Shown: positions 20,441-31,479 of the stretch, piece after piece
Layout: each line of letters starts with the position of its first letter
Numbering within the stretch: position 1 is the stretch's first letter
Source of the DNA: Rusavskia elegans
Lineage: Eukaryota; Ascomycota; Lecanoromycetes; Teloschistales; Teloschistaceae
Assembly: GCA_011316305.1 (NCBI GenBank)
Contig: SAUG01000063.1
Span: 434,001 to 498,000 of the forward strand
Reading direction: 5' to 3'
Length of the DNA: 64,000 bases
Program-made: the position numbers and the translations under genes
The notes under the pieces: generated by a model
Databases searched by the model: none
What the model was told of the DNA's origin: nothing
Seen by the model: only the letters and a program-made list of their open reading frames with translations

Positions 20441-22405
20441 ATGTCCGAAAAGGACTCCACACCTGGAACAGATGGTACTCCCAATATGAGAGTTTCCCCA
20501 GACACACAGATACTAGGAAGTGCCTTGCTGCGGGACTACTGCTTGCATCTGGATCCTTCAAATACAAACGGTGCCTCCCATGCCGATGAACAGCTGAGAG
20601 ATGCCATGAAGACCTTCCCAGACCCACCGGCCAAATTAGATGCCTCCATCCAGTCGGCCCCCCCGGCAACATTGTCGAACGTCACTCCCTTCCCGTCCGA
20701 TTCGCTCCATAGCCATCGCAAGGGTACTCTCTCGACTGGATCCGCACATCAACAGACTATTCTGAAGGCACTGGCTTCAAGATCGCCTAAGAACGGCTCA
20801 CTGGCGCCCATTTCCATTAAAGGCTCCCTCTCTAATCGTCTACACTCGGCTGATCTAGACGATCGCCAAAGACCAAAACCAGCTTCCGCCCAGCCCGACC
20901 TTAGCCAGAACCTCTCAGCACGCCTGAAATATCCTTGCTTTTTCCATCAGCGGTTCGATGATGCTGTCAATACGGAACGCGTGTTGGAAGAGATCGCAGC
21001 CGAAGATGACGGCTTCTCGCATTCCAGGCTCATGCAGACAGCCACAAGCGTTCGAGAAATATCCAAGCAGCTACAGCGGCGGCCGATCAGGCGGGCCGTC
21101 AAGACCGTCATGATTGTGACCAAAGCAAGAGACAACAGTCTCGTCCACCTGACCCGCGAGCTCACCGAATGGCTGTTCAGAACACCACGCTATAATTCCG
21201 ACTTGGGCGTGACTGTCTATGTTGATGCTAAGTTGCGCAAGTCCAAACGCTTCGATGCGCCCTCTATCCTCGCCGAGGACTCTCGCTACGAGAGTATGCT
21301 CAAATATTGGACGCCCGACCTCTGCTGGAGTTCGCCCGAAATGTTCGACCTTGTGCTAACCCTCGGCGGTGACGGTACCGTCCTCTTCACCTCCTGGCTC
21401 TTCCAACGCATCGTCCCACCAATCCTCTCCTTCTCTCTCGGCTCCCTTGGCTTCCTAACCAACTTCGAATTCGCCTCCTACAAAACCCACCTCAACCGCA
21501 TCATGGGTGACCACGGCATGCGAGTCAACCTCCGCATGCGATTTACCTGCACCGTCTTCCGCTCTCCCACCAACACCTCCATAAAACCCCTGTCCACCAC
21601 CTCCTCATCCAGCAGCCCGCGCACCCTCCCCACCTCCAAGCCCACGGAAATGATCGAAGGCGAACAATTCGAAGTCCTCAACGAACTCGTCATCGACCGC
21701 GGCCCCTCCCCGTACGTCTCCAACCTCGAACTCTACGGCGACAACAACCTCCTCACCGTCGTCCAAGCAGACGGCTGCATCATCTCCACCCCCACCGGTT
21801 CAACCGCCTACTCCCTCTCCGCCGGCGGTCCCCTCACCCACCCTTCCATCCCCGGCATCCTCCTCACACCAATATGCCCACATACACTATCCTTCCGCCC
21901 CATGGTCCTCTCCGACACCCTCTTACTGAAAATCTGCGTCCCGCGCTCGAGCCGCTCAACCGCTTATGCGTCCTTTGACGGTAAAGGGCGCGTTGAGCTA
22001 AGAAGGGGCGATCATGTCCAGGTGGAAGCGGGACGGTATCCGTTTCCAACCGTTGTGGGCGAGGGGGGAACAGGAGGCGAATGGTTCGAGAGTGTGCGTC
22101 GGGCGTTGAGGTGGAATAATCGGGGGGCGGTGCAGAAGGGTTTCAATGGGGCGGGCGATCGGGCGGGTGTGGATGCTTTTGTGGGGGCAGGGGATGATGG
22201 CAGTAGCAGGGAATATATCGAGGATGGGGGAGAGGATGGTGAGGATGTTGTGGACGTGGAGGAAGAATGGGATATTGATGCTGATCCGATTGATATTGCG
22301 GGGAGTCGAGGGGGGACCGATAGCGGGATCGGGGATGTAAGTGCGGCGGGGAGTGGGTGGAGTAGTCCGAGGGGTAGGAAGGGGAGTGGTGCTGTTGTTG
22401 AGTGA
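20441..22405 (+). CDS. NAD+ kinase (ATP-NAD kinase)
   Basis: Phosphorylates NAD+ (and possibly NADH) to NADP(H), setting the NADPH pool. A single exon of 654 aa begins at the first ATG of the frame (MSEKDSTPG). The NAD-kinase catalytic domain starts near residue 225 (KTVMIVTKARDNSLVHL). The GGDGT nucleotide-binding motif lies at about 308-312 (LVLTLGGDGTVLFTSWLF) and is followed by SLGSLGFLTNF. The second signature, ISTPTGSTAYSLSAGGPL, is near residue 450. Long low-complexity tails flank the domain: a Ser/Pro-rich N-terminus of about 200 aa and an acidic/Gly-rich C-terminus. A Ser/Thr-rich loop of about 30 aa interrupts the domain before EQFEVLNELVIDRG. It resembles cytosolic Utr1-type more than mitochondrial Pos5-type kinases, but localisation is not proven. 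Confidence 0.93.
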   Translation: MSEKDSTPGTDGTPNMRVSPDTQILGSALLRDYCLHLDPSNTNGASHADEQLRDAMKTFPDPPAKLDASIQSAPPATLSNVTPFPSDSLHSHRKGTLSTGSAHQQTILKALASRSPKNGSLAPISIKGSLSNRLHSADLDDRQRPKPASAQPDLSQNLSARLKYPCFFHQRFDDAVNTERVLEEIAAEDDGFSHSRLMQTATSVREISKQLQRRPIRRAVKTVMIVTKARDNSLVHLTRELTEWLFRTPRYNSDLGVTVYVDAKLRKSKRFDAPSILAEDSRYESMLKYWTPDLCWSSPEMFDLVLTLGGDGTVLFTSWLFQRIVPPILSFSLGSLGFLTNFEFASYKTHLNRIMGDHGMRVNLRMRFTCTVFRSPTNTSIKPLSTTSSSSSPRTLPTSKPTEMIEGEQFEVLNELVIDRGPSPYVSNLELYGDNNLLTVVQADGCIISTPTGSTAYSLSAGGPLTHPSIPGILLTPICPHTLSFRPMVLSDTLLLKICVPRSSRSTAYASFDGKGRVELRRGDHVQVEAGRYPFPTVVGEGGTGGEWFESVRRALRWNNRGAVQKGFNGAGDRAGVDAFVGAGDDGSSREYIEDGGEDGEDVVDVEEEWDIDADPIDIAGSRGGTDSGIGDVSAAGSGWSSPRGRKGSGAVVE

Positions 22406-23236
22406 GGTGTTGGTTCGAATGGATAGACATTGGGATATGACGGTGCTTCTTGGCTAGGGGGTGGAGTAACCGCTGGCGGAGTGAGGGCCATGGAGGACGA
22501 CTGATGATCATGAATGCATGGTATGCATAGCGGGTATCAATGATGGTGTTAACATTTTACAAGCATCTACGAAGCGAAGCATTTTATTCCAACGACAGGA
22601 GAATATGAGAAGTAAGCGATTTTGCTAAGCACTTTGGTCTTGCTAGAATCATAGTCAGGGTCTCGCAGCTTTTGATTATTCAAAGGACATATTCGAACTG
22701 GAAGCAAGTCCTGACACAAGATACTATGGTTCGATTCCGAGGTGGTTCTATCTGGCAGCTATCTATCTGGTTCAGCACAACCGGCTAAGTAGCTATAATC
22801 ATCATCCTGGGTAGAGAACAAAGTACTCCGCAAAGACCGCTACCTCGCCGATTTTTGTGACGGAAGTTTCCTTCCCAAATATACCGCAGTCCAAATAAAC
22901 AAAAGCTATGCCATATGCAAATGTGATTCTCTCCACCCTTCGTCCAAGGAGCGAGCCATCGGCGCCATGGATGGTGAGGACTGGCTCACGCTGGGATATC
23001 GTCGATGAGGTGTAAAGATGTTTTGGTGTGAAAAGCGAAGTTCCATCTAAGGATTCGCTTTGATATGTGAGAAGAGAATGTGGAAAGGCTCATTGTAGGA
23101 ACTGCCATATCTGCCGCCTCGGATGTCGCTCAATCAGCGAGCGTTGCTGCATCGTCTGAATCCCCGCCTCCGTTGAACGCCCGGTAGAGTTTTAAGCCGC
23201 TGCGAATAATGAAATCGACGTGTGCTCATTCTTCCT
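22406..23236. other. Intergenic between convergent NAD kinase and Pro/Ser-rich protein genes
   Basis: About 830 bp of 3'-3' spacer with no convincing open frame. A sequence GGTTCGATTCC near 22728 looks like a tRNA B-box, but no matching stems or A-box are present. Confidence 0.5.
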
Positions 23237-25930
23237 TCAAGACGAAGCCACCTTCTCTTTGGGCCTCCACCACCTCATCAACCGACTGATACGCTTGCCC
23301 CTCTTCTTTTCAGTTTTCTCTTTTTCTTCCGGCTGTGCATACTCTGTGAGATTCAATTTGCTTCTTTCCCCGCTGGATCCGACAACCAATCTTGAAAGGC
23401 TCGCCAGACTGGACCGCTTCGATGCATTGCCCGGTCGAGTCCGCGGGACAACCGGGACGCTAGACAACGACGAGGGCTTATCTGCAGAGGTCCGGGTAGG
23501 CGCACTGCTCGACATTCGTGGCGGATACGCACTGGCCATTGTGGATGCACTGCTCGTTAGTGAAGGGACGTCATCAACGGAGCCACGAGTATCGAATCCA
23601 TGGTCTCCCATGCGGAACGAGCTTAGGGTGGCGCGATCCGTGATTGACGAGGTCGCAGTATGTAGCCGGGGTTTCTCAAAGGAGGTTTGGCTGAAGTCAG
23701 GAGTGGAGATAGCGGATGAGTCAATATCCGGAGCGGTGAAGGCAGGACTGGGAGCAGGCAACGTGTACAGCACCGGGGCAGAAGCAGGTCTGCCAATAGT
23801 GAACCGTTCACTGGTCGATGTCGATGTAGCACCTGCTCCATAGGGTGGCTTGGCAGAGACTTGAACTCGAGGCTCTTCATCTGCACCCACAATATCAATT
23901 GTTCCGATATCGGTCTGATCGACGGTGGGCGTGGTTGAACCTGCTCTGGTATCCTGCAAAGGCGGATATCCATCCTTCAAATCCAAGGCTGTGGCAGTCC
24001 GTTCTTTGGATATCCGCTCACTTCGGCTCCCAGTGTTGTGGCCATCATCCAGAACGGCAACGCCGAGGCCCTGAGACGTCTTGGCCGTGGACTCGCCGAC
24101 GGCTGCTACATCTGTTATGTTGTCTTCATCTTCTTCAAAGACATCAGCCATCGCGTGATTACTACCCAAGCGAGAGAAGCCGAATATCTGACGATTGATA
24201 GGTGCCATTTCAGGGGCACTCTCGGCGCGGCGGTGATAGTGCATGCCCGGCCCATCAAAACCTCCCGTTCCTCCACTGCTATGCAATCGACGTCGGGCGG
24301 CTGCATTCCGGCTGCCAGTAACTTCTTCGAAGCTAGGACCCAGAGAGGTTGGATTGGATATACCAAGTGCAGCATCGAGATCCAGGACCAGACCGGACTC
24401 GTCAACGTCATTGTCTGAATTTAGACAACTTGCGTTGAACCTGGGTGAAGAAGAATCCATCTTTGTTGACAGTAGTTTATGTGTCGGTGAAGGTGCTGTC
24501 TGGATCACGCACGATGTGTCCTCATCAAACGTTAGATCTTCCAAAGAAAGGTCGCCTGGTACCGCTGAAGACGGTGGTGGAATCGATGGAGATATTTGAG
24601 CTTCCTCCATCGATTCTCTTGCCTTTCGGGCAAGGATTGAACCTGCCCATGATTTGACTTTCTTCTGCTGCCGTTTTGATACTTTGGGCTCCGGTGAACT
24701 TCTGGGCCGTGCGAGCGTAGGATTGTGCAAAGAGACCGGACGACGTCGAGTCCTCGATGCCGTAGGAGCTATAGAAAGCCGTCGAATACTTGCCGCATGG
24801 TCGTCGTCATCGGCTGAATTTGACTCGTTCTCAGTAAGTGGGGTTCTGAATGCATCGGTCCAGGAAGGTAGATCACCCGGATTTGTACATTCTGGTGAAG
24901 GGCTAGCCGTGCTTGATTCCAACAAGGAGTGGCTTGTAGAGCATTTATCATTGGATTGGGGACCGAGACTGGGAGTTAAGGATAGCTCTAATCCATCAAT
25001 TTCTTGAGATGGGCTTCTTGCTACCTTGACATTATGTGGGCTTGCATTTCCATTGCTGATAATTGAAGAAATGCTGCCAGTCAGAGAGTGGCTCGGGCGG
25101 ATAGTTGATAAGCTGCTTGATGTCTCCGAGGATATCGTGGACAAAGGTCTTGGAATGAATTCAACATGATCAGAGAAGCCTACACGCGGCCGCGTTTGCC
25201 CTGCACTCAGTGAAGCCTGTCTACGATGAGCGGCAGGGGAGGCATCCTGTGAGGGAGCCGTAATGGCGGGCTGGGATAACGATCTGTCAAGGTTCGGGGC
25301 CAAGCTGAACTGGACGCCTGGTTCGGAGGGTGACGCTGGGGCACTGCCACACCTGGGCTCGTTTGCGGGCTTGAAGATAGCAGAAACATCATGGCTTGAC
25401 ACCGCGCCAGATCTGCGATGAGCATGACCGCGACGACCTGCCGGAGGCCCAGTCCTCGCACCTGGCGGCGGCGGTAGGATCCCCTCGCCTTTCGTCGGAC
25501 TTGTGCTCATGAGTCCGGTGAGGCCACTCTTTCCATCACCGCCAATGAACTCGCTACCGTTTCTTCTATGCCCACCTTGATGTGTAGGAACCATCCTACT
25601 CTTGCTCGGGGAAGAAGGCGTGACTGGAACAGATGTCTCGCTGGTTTCTGGGGACGGCTGAAATTTAAAATCTGGCAGATGACTGATTGAGAGCTGCTGC
25701 GGGCGTGACCGAGTCTTTGATCGTCGGTTGCTCATGTTCTCTGAAGGTAAGTCATGCCATGAAGAGTCTTCTCGAGCAGCTGGCTCAGGTTGCATCGGAA
25801 ACACGAAAGGAGGATTCGGGGGAGGTCTTCCGAGAGTGGATGCCCTAGGCATGTTGGGGTCAATTCGGTCATGATCCATCGAGTTCATTGTAGCCATGAC
25901 GGGATGGTGTGGCAGAACGACCTCGGCCAT
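23237..25930 (-). CDS. Large disordered Pro/Ser-rich protein (fungal 'cell wall proline-rich protein' type)
   Basis: Single-exon product of 897 aa from the ATG at 25930. Nearly the whole protein is low-complexity, rich in Ser, Pro, Thr and Arg, with many short SP/TP sites. It resembles Pezizomycotina proteins often named 'cell wall proline-rich protein', but it has no signal peptide or GPI signal that I can see, so that name is doubtful. A better-conserved island is RRGHAHRRSGAVSSHDVSAI near residue 165-185. The C-terminus is strongly basic (KRGKRISRLMRWWRPKEKV), possibly membrane- or nucleic-acid-binding. A role as a phosphorylated regulatory scaffold is an inference. The family name comes from memory of similar proteins. 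Confidence 0.7.
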   Translation of the reverse strand: MAEVVLPHHPVMATMNSMDHDRIDPNMPRASTLGRPPPNPPFVFPMQPEPAAREDSSWHDLPSENMSNRRSKTRSRPQQLSISHLPDFKFQPSPETSETSVPVTPSSPSKSRMVPTHQGGHRRNGSEFIGGDGKSGLTGLMSTSPTKGEGILPPPPGARTGPPAGRRGHAHRRSGAVSSHDVSAIFKPANEPRCGSAPASPSEPGVQFSLAPNLDRSLSQPAITAPSQDASPAAHRRQASLSAGQTRPRVGFSDHVEFIPRPLSTISSETSSSLSTIRPSHSLTGSISSIISNGNASPHNVKVARSPSQEIDGLELSLTPSLGPQSNDKCSTSHSLLESSTASPSPECTNPGDLPSWTDAFRTPLTENESNSADDDDHAASIRRLSIAPTASRTRRRPVSLHNPTLARPRSSPEPKVSKRQQKKVKSWAGSILARKARESMEEAQISPSIPPPSSAVPGDLSLEDLTFDEDTSCVIQTAPSPTHKLLSTKMDSSSPRFNASCLNSDNDVDESGLVLDLDAALGISNPTSLGPSFEEVTGSRNAAARRRLHSSGGTGGFDGPGMHYHRRAESAPEMAPINRQIFGFSRLGSNHAMADVFEEDEDNITDVAAVGESTAKTSQGLGVAVLDDGHNTGSRSERISKERTATALDLKDGYPPLQDTRAGSTTPTVDQTDIGTIDIVGADEEPRVQVSAKPPYGAGATSTSTSERFTIGRPASAPVLYTLPAPSPAFTAPDIDSSAISTPDFSQTSFEKPRLHTATSSITDRATLSSFRMGDHGFDTRGSVDDVPSLTSSASTMASAYPPRMSSSAPTRTSADKPSSLSSVPVVPRTRPGNASKRSSLASLSRLVVGSSGERSKLNLTEYAQPEEKEKTEKKRGKRISRLMRWWRPKEKVASS

Positions 25931-28350
25931 GGTGTCTGAAGTAATCCTCGTCGGCTGTGAGCCAGCACCATCGATTGGGACCGAACAGGAATGTCAGACC
26001 ATGGATGGTCGTATGGGAGAGTATAGGGCTTCGGATATATCGGCAGCGGAACGGTGTTCGGAGGATGAATTGCTACAATGTTGATGTGTACATGCTGTGA
26101 AGGAGAGTGTTCAGACGGTGGAAGCAGTAGACAGAGCGAACGGAGCGTTGTATATAGGTTTCGTAAGATGGTCTGCAGAAAGCAAATGTCAGTATCCCAT
26201 CCAGCCTGGAAGTCTCTTCTCACGACAGATTAATGGCACCGACACGTACCGTTCAAGGAGTGTAACAGATACGATGTAAGCTGGGACTAAAGGAATGGAC
26301 GGCGACAAGACCGCACAGAACAATTGTCTGCGGATCTCGAGCCAGAGGATAGAGGAGTTGTGGGGGTTAAAAGATGAGAGGGTGGTGGTCGGTATGAGCG
26401 TAGTAGTAGGTACGAATGGAAGGAAGTCCGGCGGAGGATACAAGCGAACGGACTAAAGAGGCTAACCAAACAAGTCCCTTGATGTAATTTCCTTCAGATT
26501 AATAACAGAACCCTGGTTCCGCTTTCCACGCCGGCGACCATGACTATTATTCTGTGCTCGGTGTGCACCCAAGGACTGTTCGCTTGCGCTGCGGCAACAC
26601 AAGATATAACTATGGAATCGTCAACTGCGTATACATCGGAGCATTGTCTTTTTCCAGAGCCTCCCAACCTTAAGCTGCAGCACGACGGACTGCTTCCCGA
26701 TCCTTCGGCTCCTCGACTACTCTACAAGCATGCCACTCAGATCACGATTCCTCAGCCCAAACGTCTTGCTACCCTTGGCTGACTCTCATGCTGCTTCTCG
26801 CCGAGTGATGGGGGTCACGGGAGCTTTATGTCCCAGACCGCCTTCCTGCAGGGTTGCATTGCTGGAGGGATGAGATAGACAGAGCCATGTTCTACCTCAT
26901 TGGTCACCACGAGGGGCTCTATCAGCACAACAAATCACATCTCTCGACCCTCTGTACATATCTCCGATGCTTCGCAGCCAGTCCACGCACCGACCGTGCG
27001 CACTCCACTCAGACCCAGCGATCCCGCTCCCTCGCAAGCCTCCAAGCACGCAGATCACCGAGGAAGACGTGCAGACGACGCCCGCTTGTTTAGTGCAACC
27101 TGTCTGCCAGCACGCTAAACAGCCCACTGGCTCCAGGAGGCGCAAAGCCAGGCTACCCCGGACCATCAATCATCAGGAGATCTTGCCAGCTTCAGTCGGC
27201 TAGATCTGGCTAGCCAAGTCCGCCCACTCAGGTGATCGGCGTCCGGATGCAGGCACCCATGGTTACTCCTCAACGACGCCTGTTTACCATCTGCGGGGGT
27301 GGACGGTAGGCACGGATACGAACCTGTTGAACGTTCACGACAGGAATCGCCGAGACCCAACGGGATGATGCTCGAGGCCGTATGTGATGCGAACCGAGGC
27401 CAGGTCTGGGGTACCATTCATTCGAAGTAGTGTACTGCAATATGCGATCTGGGTAATCACGGACAATTGAAGCCCCCATCTAGCTGTCCTGCCGCGGTGT
27501 AAATAGCGATGCGCTGTATGCGACTGTAGGAAAGCATGTCATCGCTTGATCTCATTGCCGCTTCTTCGATGATTGTGGGTAAACGGCCGACACTTGCGCA
27601 AGGCATAATCGGTATTTGGGGCAGCCCCTTTTTGGATGATCAAGTCTTCGAGTGAGACCATTTTCTCAGTCGCTTGTCGCCAGAACCTCATAACCATGTT
27701 CCGCTTTCGAGCGGAGCGGACTGGCTCTACACGAAGCGCCGGATAGTTGATACCTGAGGATTACTCAATGAATTCATTCATCGTTGCCGGCCTCTGGGAT
27801 CTTTGAGTTTGATGCAGGTTTTGGGCGAGCCTCTATTATCACATCACGTGACCGTCCCCATCGGGATGAGATGCCAGTGGAGAGCATCCTCAAACATCGA
27901 AGTACAAATCCAGGATTCAATCATGACTTCAGGGTAAGAACAATGTATATAAGCAACGTGCAATGATCCTGGTCAGGTCTTTAGGCTTCCGTGCGGTCAT
28001 CATCAACAGCCTAATAAGCCGATCTTGGTGCCGAGTGAACACTGGCAGCGGTTTTCCCCTCAGACGATGGCAATCCCAAAGTGCATCCCCTGAAACAATT
28101 GACGACTGCAATGCAGTAAATACTCCTGGCCATGGGGTCGCTCACCAGTCACACCTTTACCCCGAGAAACAAAGGTCATTCTCAATCATATCCGATCACT
28201 ATGTGCCATCGGTACGCTGGACTCTATCCCCAGCTTCTACCACCACGCTGAAATATATAGATTTCCCAAAGATGGATTGAGAAGCTACCATGTCGCTCAC
28301 TGGCCTACGAGAAGACCCAATTGCTTGTGTTGCTTGTTACACCCTCCTAC
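25931..28350. other. 2.4 kb gap between two divergent genes
   Basis: I find no supported gene. Frames of 60-90 codons occur on both strands, some from ATG (for example 26540-26782 plus), but none has a recognisable domain. The left side presumably carries a long leader for the Pro/Ser-rich protein gene and the right side the promoter of the 28351 gene. A small upstream ORF beginning at ATG 28290 overlaps the 28351 start in another frame. Confidence 0.4.
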
Positions 28351-29961
28351 ATGAGAATACTCGCCGAAGGAGATCGATTTATTCCAGATCTTCTTCGTCA
28401 AACCTACCAGGGATGGGTCAAGGGTCAGACTTTGGATGTCCTGATAGCTGTCGTGGATCGAATATCCTCACCTGCGAGTAAGGTCAAGAACGCACACTCC
28501 GTGGCTCTATCTCCTGGAGAAGTCACTTACAGTGGGAAAGGGATCTCTGCTTTATTAACAGACTCGGAAACCGCAGCGCCAGACTTATGGTCTCCACATG
28601 AAAGCAGACAAGGGGAAGCAACCTCAACGATACGGCGACGAAGCACCTTGTCTTTCCAGTTTGGCCCCAATAAGGAATCTATAGCTCCTGCTGAGCAAAA
28701 TGCTAGCCCTAAGTCGTTCCAATCGAAGACCATCAAGCTTCCGGTTGCAAACACTGTGTTTCACAATGGGCGAGAATCGACGATTCAGGCACAGCGTTGG
28801 ATAGTTGGCGAGACCATGCTGGAGCCTACCTTGGCGTGCATCAAAAGGAGCTGGTTACACGAGCAAGTTTTGCGGATAGCTTTCCCTTTCCCACCCGAGC
28901 CAGATAAATTCCCCCTCCAAGTTTTTCTTCCCCTTTCGCGAATCTCCTCTCGCCAGCGTGCTGCTAAGTCGATGGGAAATATCATTCGACAACTCCATTC
29001 ACTGGAAGACACGTCCGATCCAAGGCAAGCTAACTTCCGATCCCAAGCCGAACCCGCGTCCAAGCAACTCGAGCACGCTGTGACTCAGTGGATCACGAAA
29101 CCTGGCAATGAGACGCGGGCTGTGGAAGTGTGGGCTCTGGTCAGGCCTCCTACAGCTCTGCAGAGCTTCCGTCACGGGATCTTCTCCAAGGTCGTCAAAG
29201 CTGGCGGGCACTTCCATAAAGTCCTCAGTGGCGGAGGTGGCTGGGGCAACAGACAAGGTCTTCTCGCGCTTGACCCAGAAGTAGATTTTGATGTTACACC
29301 TGAGCTTACGATGGCTCAAGACTTCGAAAACGTGAGCCCGGAAGCAGGAGGCAACATCTCAAGTCAGATTGTCAATCCTGGAGATATCGTGGAGTTTTTC
29401 GCTCGTGACCCAATCGAATCGTCCAGTGCAAACCCCCCAAGGGCGCGCTCCTTGCTATTCAGATGCCCGCCCTGTCTGGTCTTTGGGACGACACCCTCTA
29501 CCGTTGACGCAATGCCGGAACCAAGCGGCACAGCACAACGCGCTCCATCCTCTTCGGATTGTATCTTCGTTCTGCGTCATTTTGGAATGCTTTCCGAGCA
29601 AGGAGTAAGTCTCACCACCGTAAGCATGGACGGCGAACTTTCGCAGACCAAGATCGACGTTCCTTACACGCTGCTTTCGTGTGGAACCCAGGGCCAGCCA
29701 GTACAATTATCCCCTCTGATGATCGAACCTCAACATTTGCAGAAACCAGTTTTCACGGATCGTCGGGTCAGCCTTGACGACCCCAGTGCCGATACTCCCG
29801 CACCGAAATCTGAGTATTTGGACGGCGAAACAGACCAAGCCGGAGACTTGACACTGGAAGCAGCGCTTGCTCGTATTCAGAAAGCAGGATTGATTGCAAG
29901 ACCAAAGCGTTGGACAACTCTCAATGATAGAGCTGCTTCGAAGAAGTCTGGTGCTACCTAG
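28351..29961 (+). CDS. Conserved-looking protein of unknown function with Gly-rich VLSGGGGWG motif
   Basis: Single exon of 536 aa from the ATG at 28351 (MRILAEGDRFIPDLLRQTY). The frame is open further upstream without another ATG. I do not recognise a named family. Distinct segments look conserved rather than random: VKGQTLDVLIAVVDRI near the N-terminus, LPVANTVFHNGRESTIQAQRW, and a glycine-rich turn HKVLSGGGGWGNRQGLLALD near residue 300. A C-terminal segment is LTLEAALARIQKAGLIARPK. The Gly-rich element recalls a nucleotide- or cofactor-binding loop but matches no standard P-loop or Rossmann pattern. There are no evident membrane segments. A 63-codon upstream ORF (28290-28481) overlaps the start in a different frame and could dampen translation. 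Confidence 0.75.
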   Translation: MRILAEGDRFIPDLLRQTYQGWVKGQTLDVLIAVVDRISSPASKVKNAHSVALSPGEVTYSGKGISALLTDSETAAPDLWSPHESRQGEATSTIRRRSTLSFQFGPNKESIAPAEQNASPKSFQSKTIKLPVANTVFHNGRESTIQAQRWIVGETMLEPTLACIKRSWLHEQVLRIAFPFPPEPDKFPLQVFLPLSRISSRQRAAKSMGNIIRQLHSLEDTSDPRQANFRSQAEPASKQLEHAVTQWITKPGNETRAVEVWALVRPPTALQSFRHGIFSKVVKAGGHFHKVLSGGGGWGNRQGLLALDPEVDFDVTPELTMAQDFENVSPEAGGNISSQIVNPGDIVEFFARDPIESSSANPPRARSLLFRCPPCLVFGTTPSTVDAMPEPSGTAQRAPSSSDCIFVLRHFGMLSEQGVSLTTVSMDGELSQTKIDVPYTLLSCGTQGQPVQLSPLMIEPQHLQKPVFTDRRVSLDDPSADTPAPKSEYLDGETDQAGDLTLEAALARIQKAGLIARPKRWTTLNDRAASKKSGAT

Positions 29962-30767
29962 TATCCACGGTCGTTAGATTAGCTCGAACAATTTACTGAA
30001 GTGCGCAAGATTCGAAAAGGCGGCCAACTTCCTTGGGATCACAAATCACACTCTCCTGAGGTAGGGCACCAATAATTTCAGAGGTGAAGCAGGATTACAA
30101 ATTCACACAAAGCGGCAAGACCTACGAAACTTGTACATAGTGATCGAAGAGATTAGCAGAATATTTCGTGGCCCTTAGGGTATTGTATTTGTTGATTTGT
30201 ATTGACTTGTCTAATCAGGCCCTGTGTTTTCCATTCCACACCAGAGGCCATCGGCAATTGAGTATGTATATAGTATTTACGACAAGCGCGGAAACAAATG
30301 CTGCATCCAACGTGAAGAAGCTTTTGAAACTTGGAAAAACGCACCCTAAGTCTCGACTCACTGCAACCCGAATTTGAAAGCTTGATGGTTATTCACTGCT
30401 TGTTGGCCCAAGGCTACTATGTGGTGAGCATCGAAAAGATCTGTGGAGCAAGCAGGAAACCAACGTACCAACTAGAACTTCAGTGCCCGCCAAACCTATC
30501 GTTTGCTTGGTCGTGATTTTGCGCGATGTGATTGCCTCGGTAGCCACGTCCAGAAGGAGTAGTGACTACAAGACAGAGAATCTCCTAGCGTTTTTCCAGG
30601 CTCGGATCGGATTCGGAATCCTGTCTGCATTTGAAAGGATATCGCACTCGTCGTGGCGGACAGCAGGCAGCCTTGGGTATTGTACCAGCCATCAATAAAC
30701 CGATTTCAACCGCTTCTGCTGGTTCGTCCTCTCAATCTCTCTATCAGATACATCATGCACCTTGAAT
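29962..30767. other. Intergenic between convergent unknown genes
   Basis: About 800 bp with only short overlapping frames. I see nothing supported. Confidence 0.5.
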
Positions 30768-31479
30768 CTAGCTTTGCGCCAACTTGCGCTCTTCAGCCAG
30801 TACATCCACATCAAGCTCTTGCATCACGCCCAGAACGACGCCCATGCTTTCGAAGAACCCATTGACGGAAACTCGAAGCATACGGTTTGTAGTGGCTTTG
30901 TATTCTGTTCGCAGCACAGTCTTTTCCTCTGGGGAAGTCTCACCATTTGATTCCCCAACAAAAGCTCCGCCATTGGGCAAGTGGGCATCTGCAGAACGGT
31001 CTGCACCACGCGCATCGTGCTCAGTCATGGAAACAAGAGAGAACGACCGACGGACCAATTGGGAAAGCTCAGTATCGACTTGAAGGGCTTGAAGAGCGGA
31101 TGAAGCTAGCCTGTGGGTTGGGAGTGGTATGGAGATGACTCTGGTGATGGATTAGGACAAGATTGGCTTCGGGGCATGAGTCTTACTCACAAAGAGCATG
31201 GGAAGTCTGGATCCAAAATAGCCATCTTGACAGCCACACAGCCCAAAACGTGTGAGGTAGCGTGGTCCGAATGTTGAAATCGAGATAATTAGCCGCGAAG
31301 TGGATCGATCTCTCAGTTGCCATGTCAACCATTAGCGGCTGCGCTAGTGCGACAGCGGTTTCGATAACGGCTTGCATCATAATACCGAAAGCCGCAGGAG
31401 CTTCTCCAGACAGCCTCCATCTCGCATACACAACATTCGTTGCGCAAGGCACTCGCTTTGAAGACTCAACGTTATTCAT
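30768..31479 (-). CDS. Hypothetical protein, two exons
   Basis: ATG at 31479. Exons 31479-31191 and 31105-30768 give about 208 aa. The inferred intron (31106-31190) has a strong GTGAGT donor and ends GGCTAG, the acceptor that keeps the frame. Exon 1 encodes CATNVVYARWRLSGEAPAAF and FAANYLDFNIRTTLPHTFWA, then VWLSRWLFWIQTSHAL, an aromatic-rich stretch that could be an amphipathic or membrane-associated helix. Exon 2 encodes a helical C-terminus ending FFESMGVVLGVMQELDVDVL. I recognise no family. It is divergent from CDC14 with 225 bp between the start codons. The composition and clean splice donor support a real gene. Confidence 0.6.

Noticed and set aside
22725..22740. tRNA B-box-like sequence GGTTCGATTCC
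   Set aside because: No A-box at the proper distance, and flanking bases do not form T-stem or acceptor-stem pairs.
23220..23843. 207-codon plus-strand frame
   Set aside because: Antisense shadow of the Pro/Ser-rich protein gene, starting at GTG.
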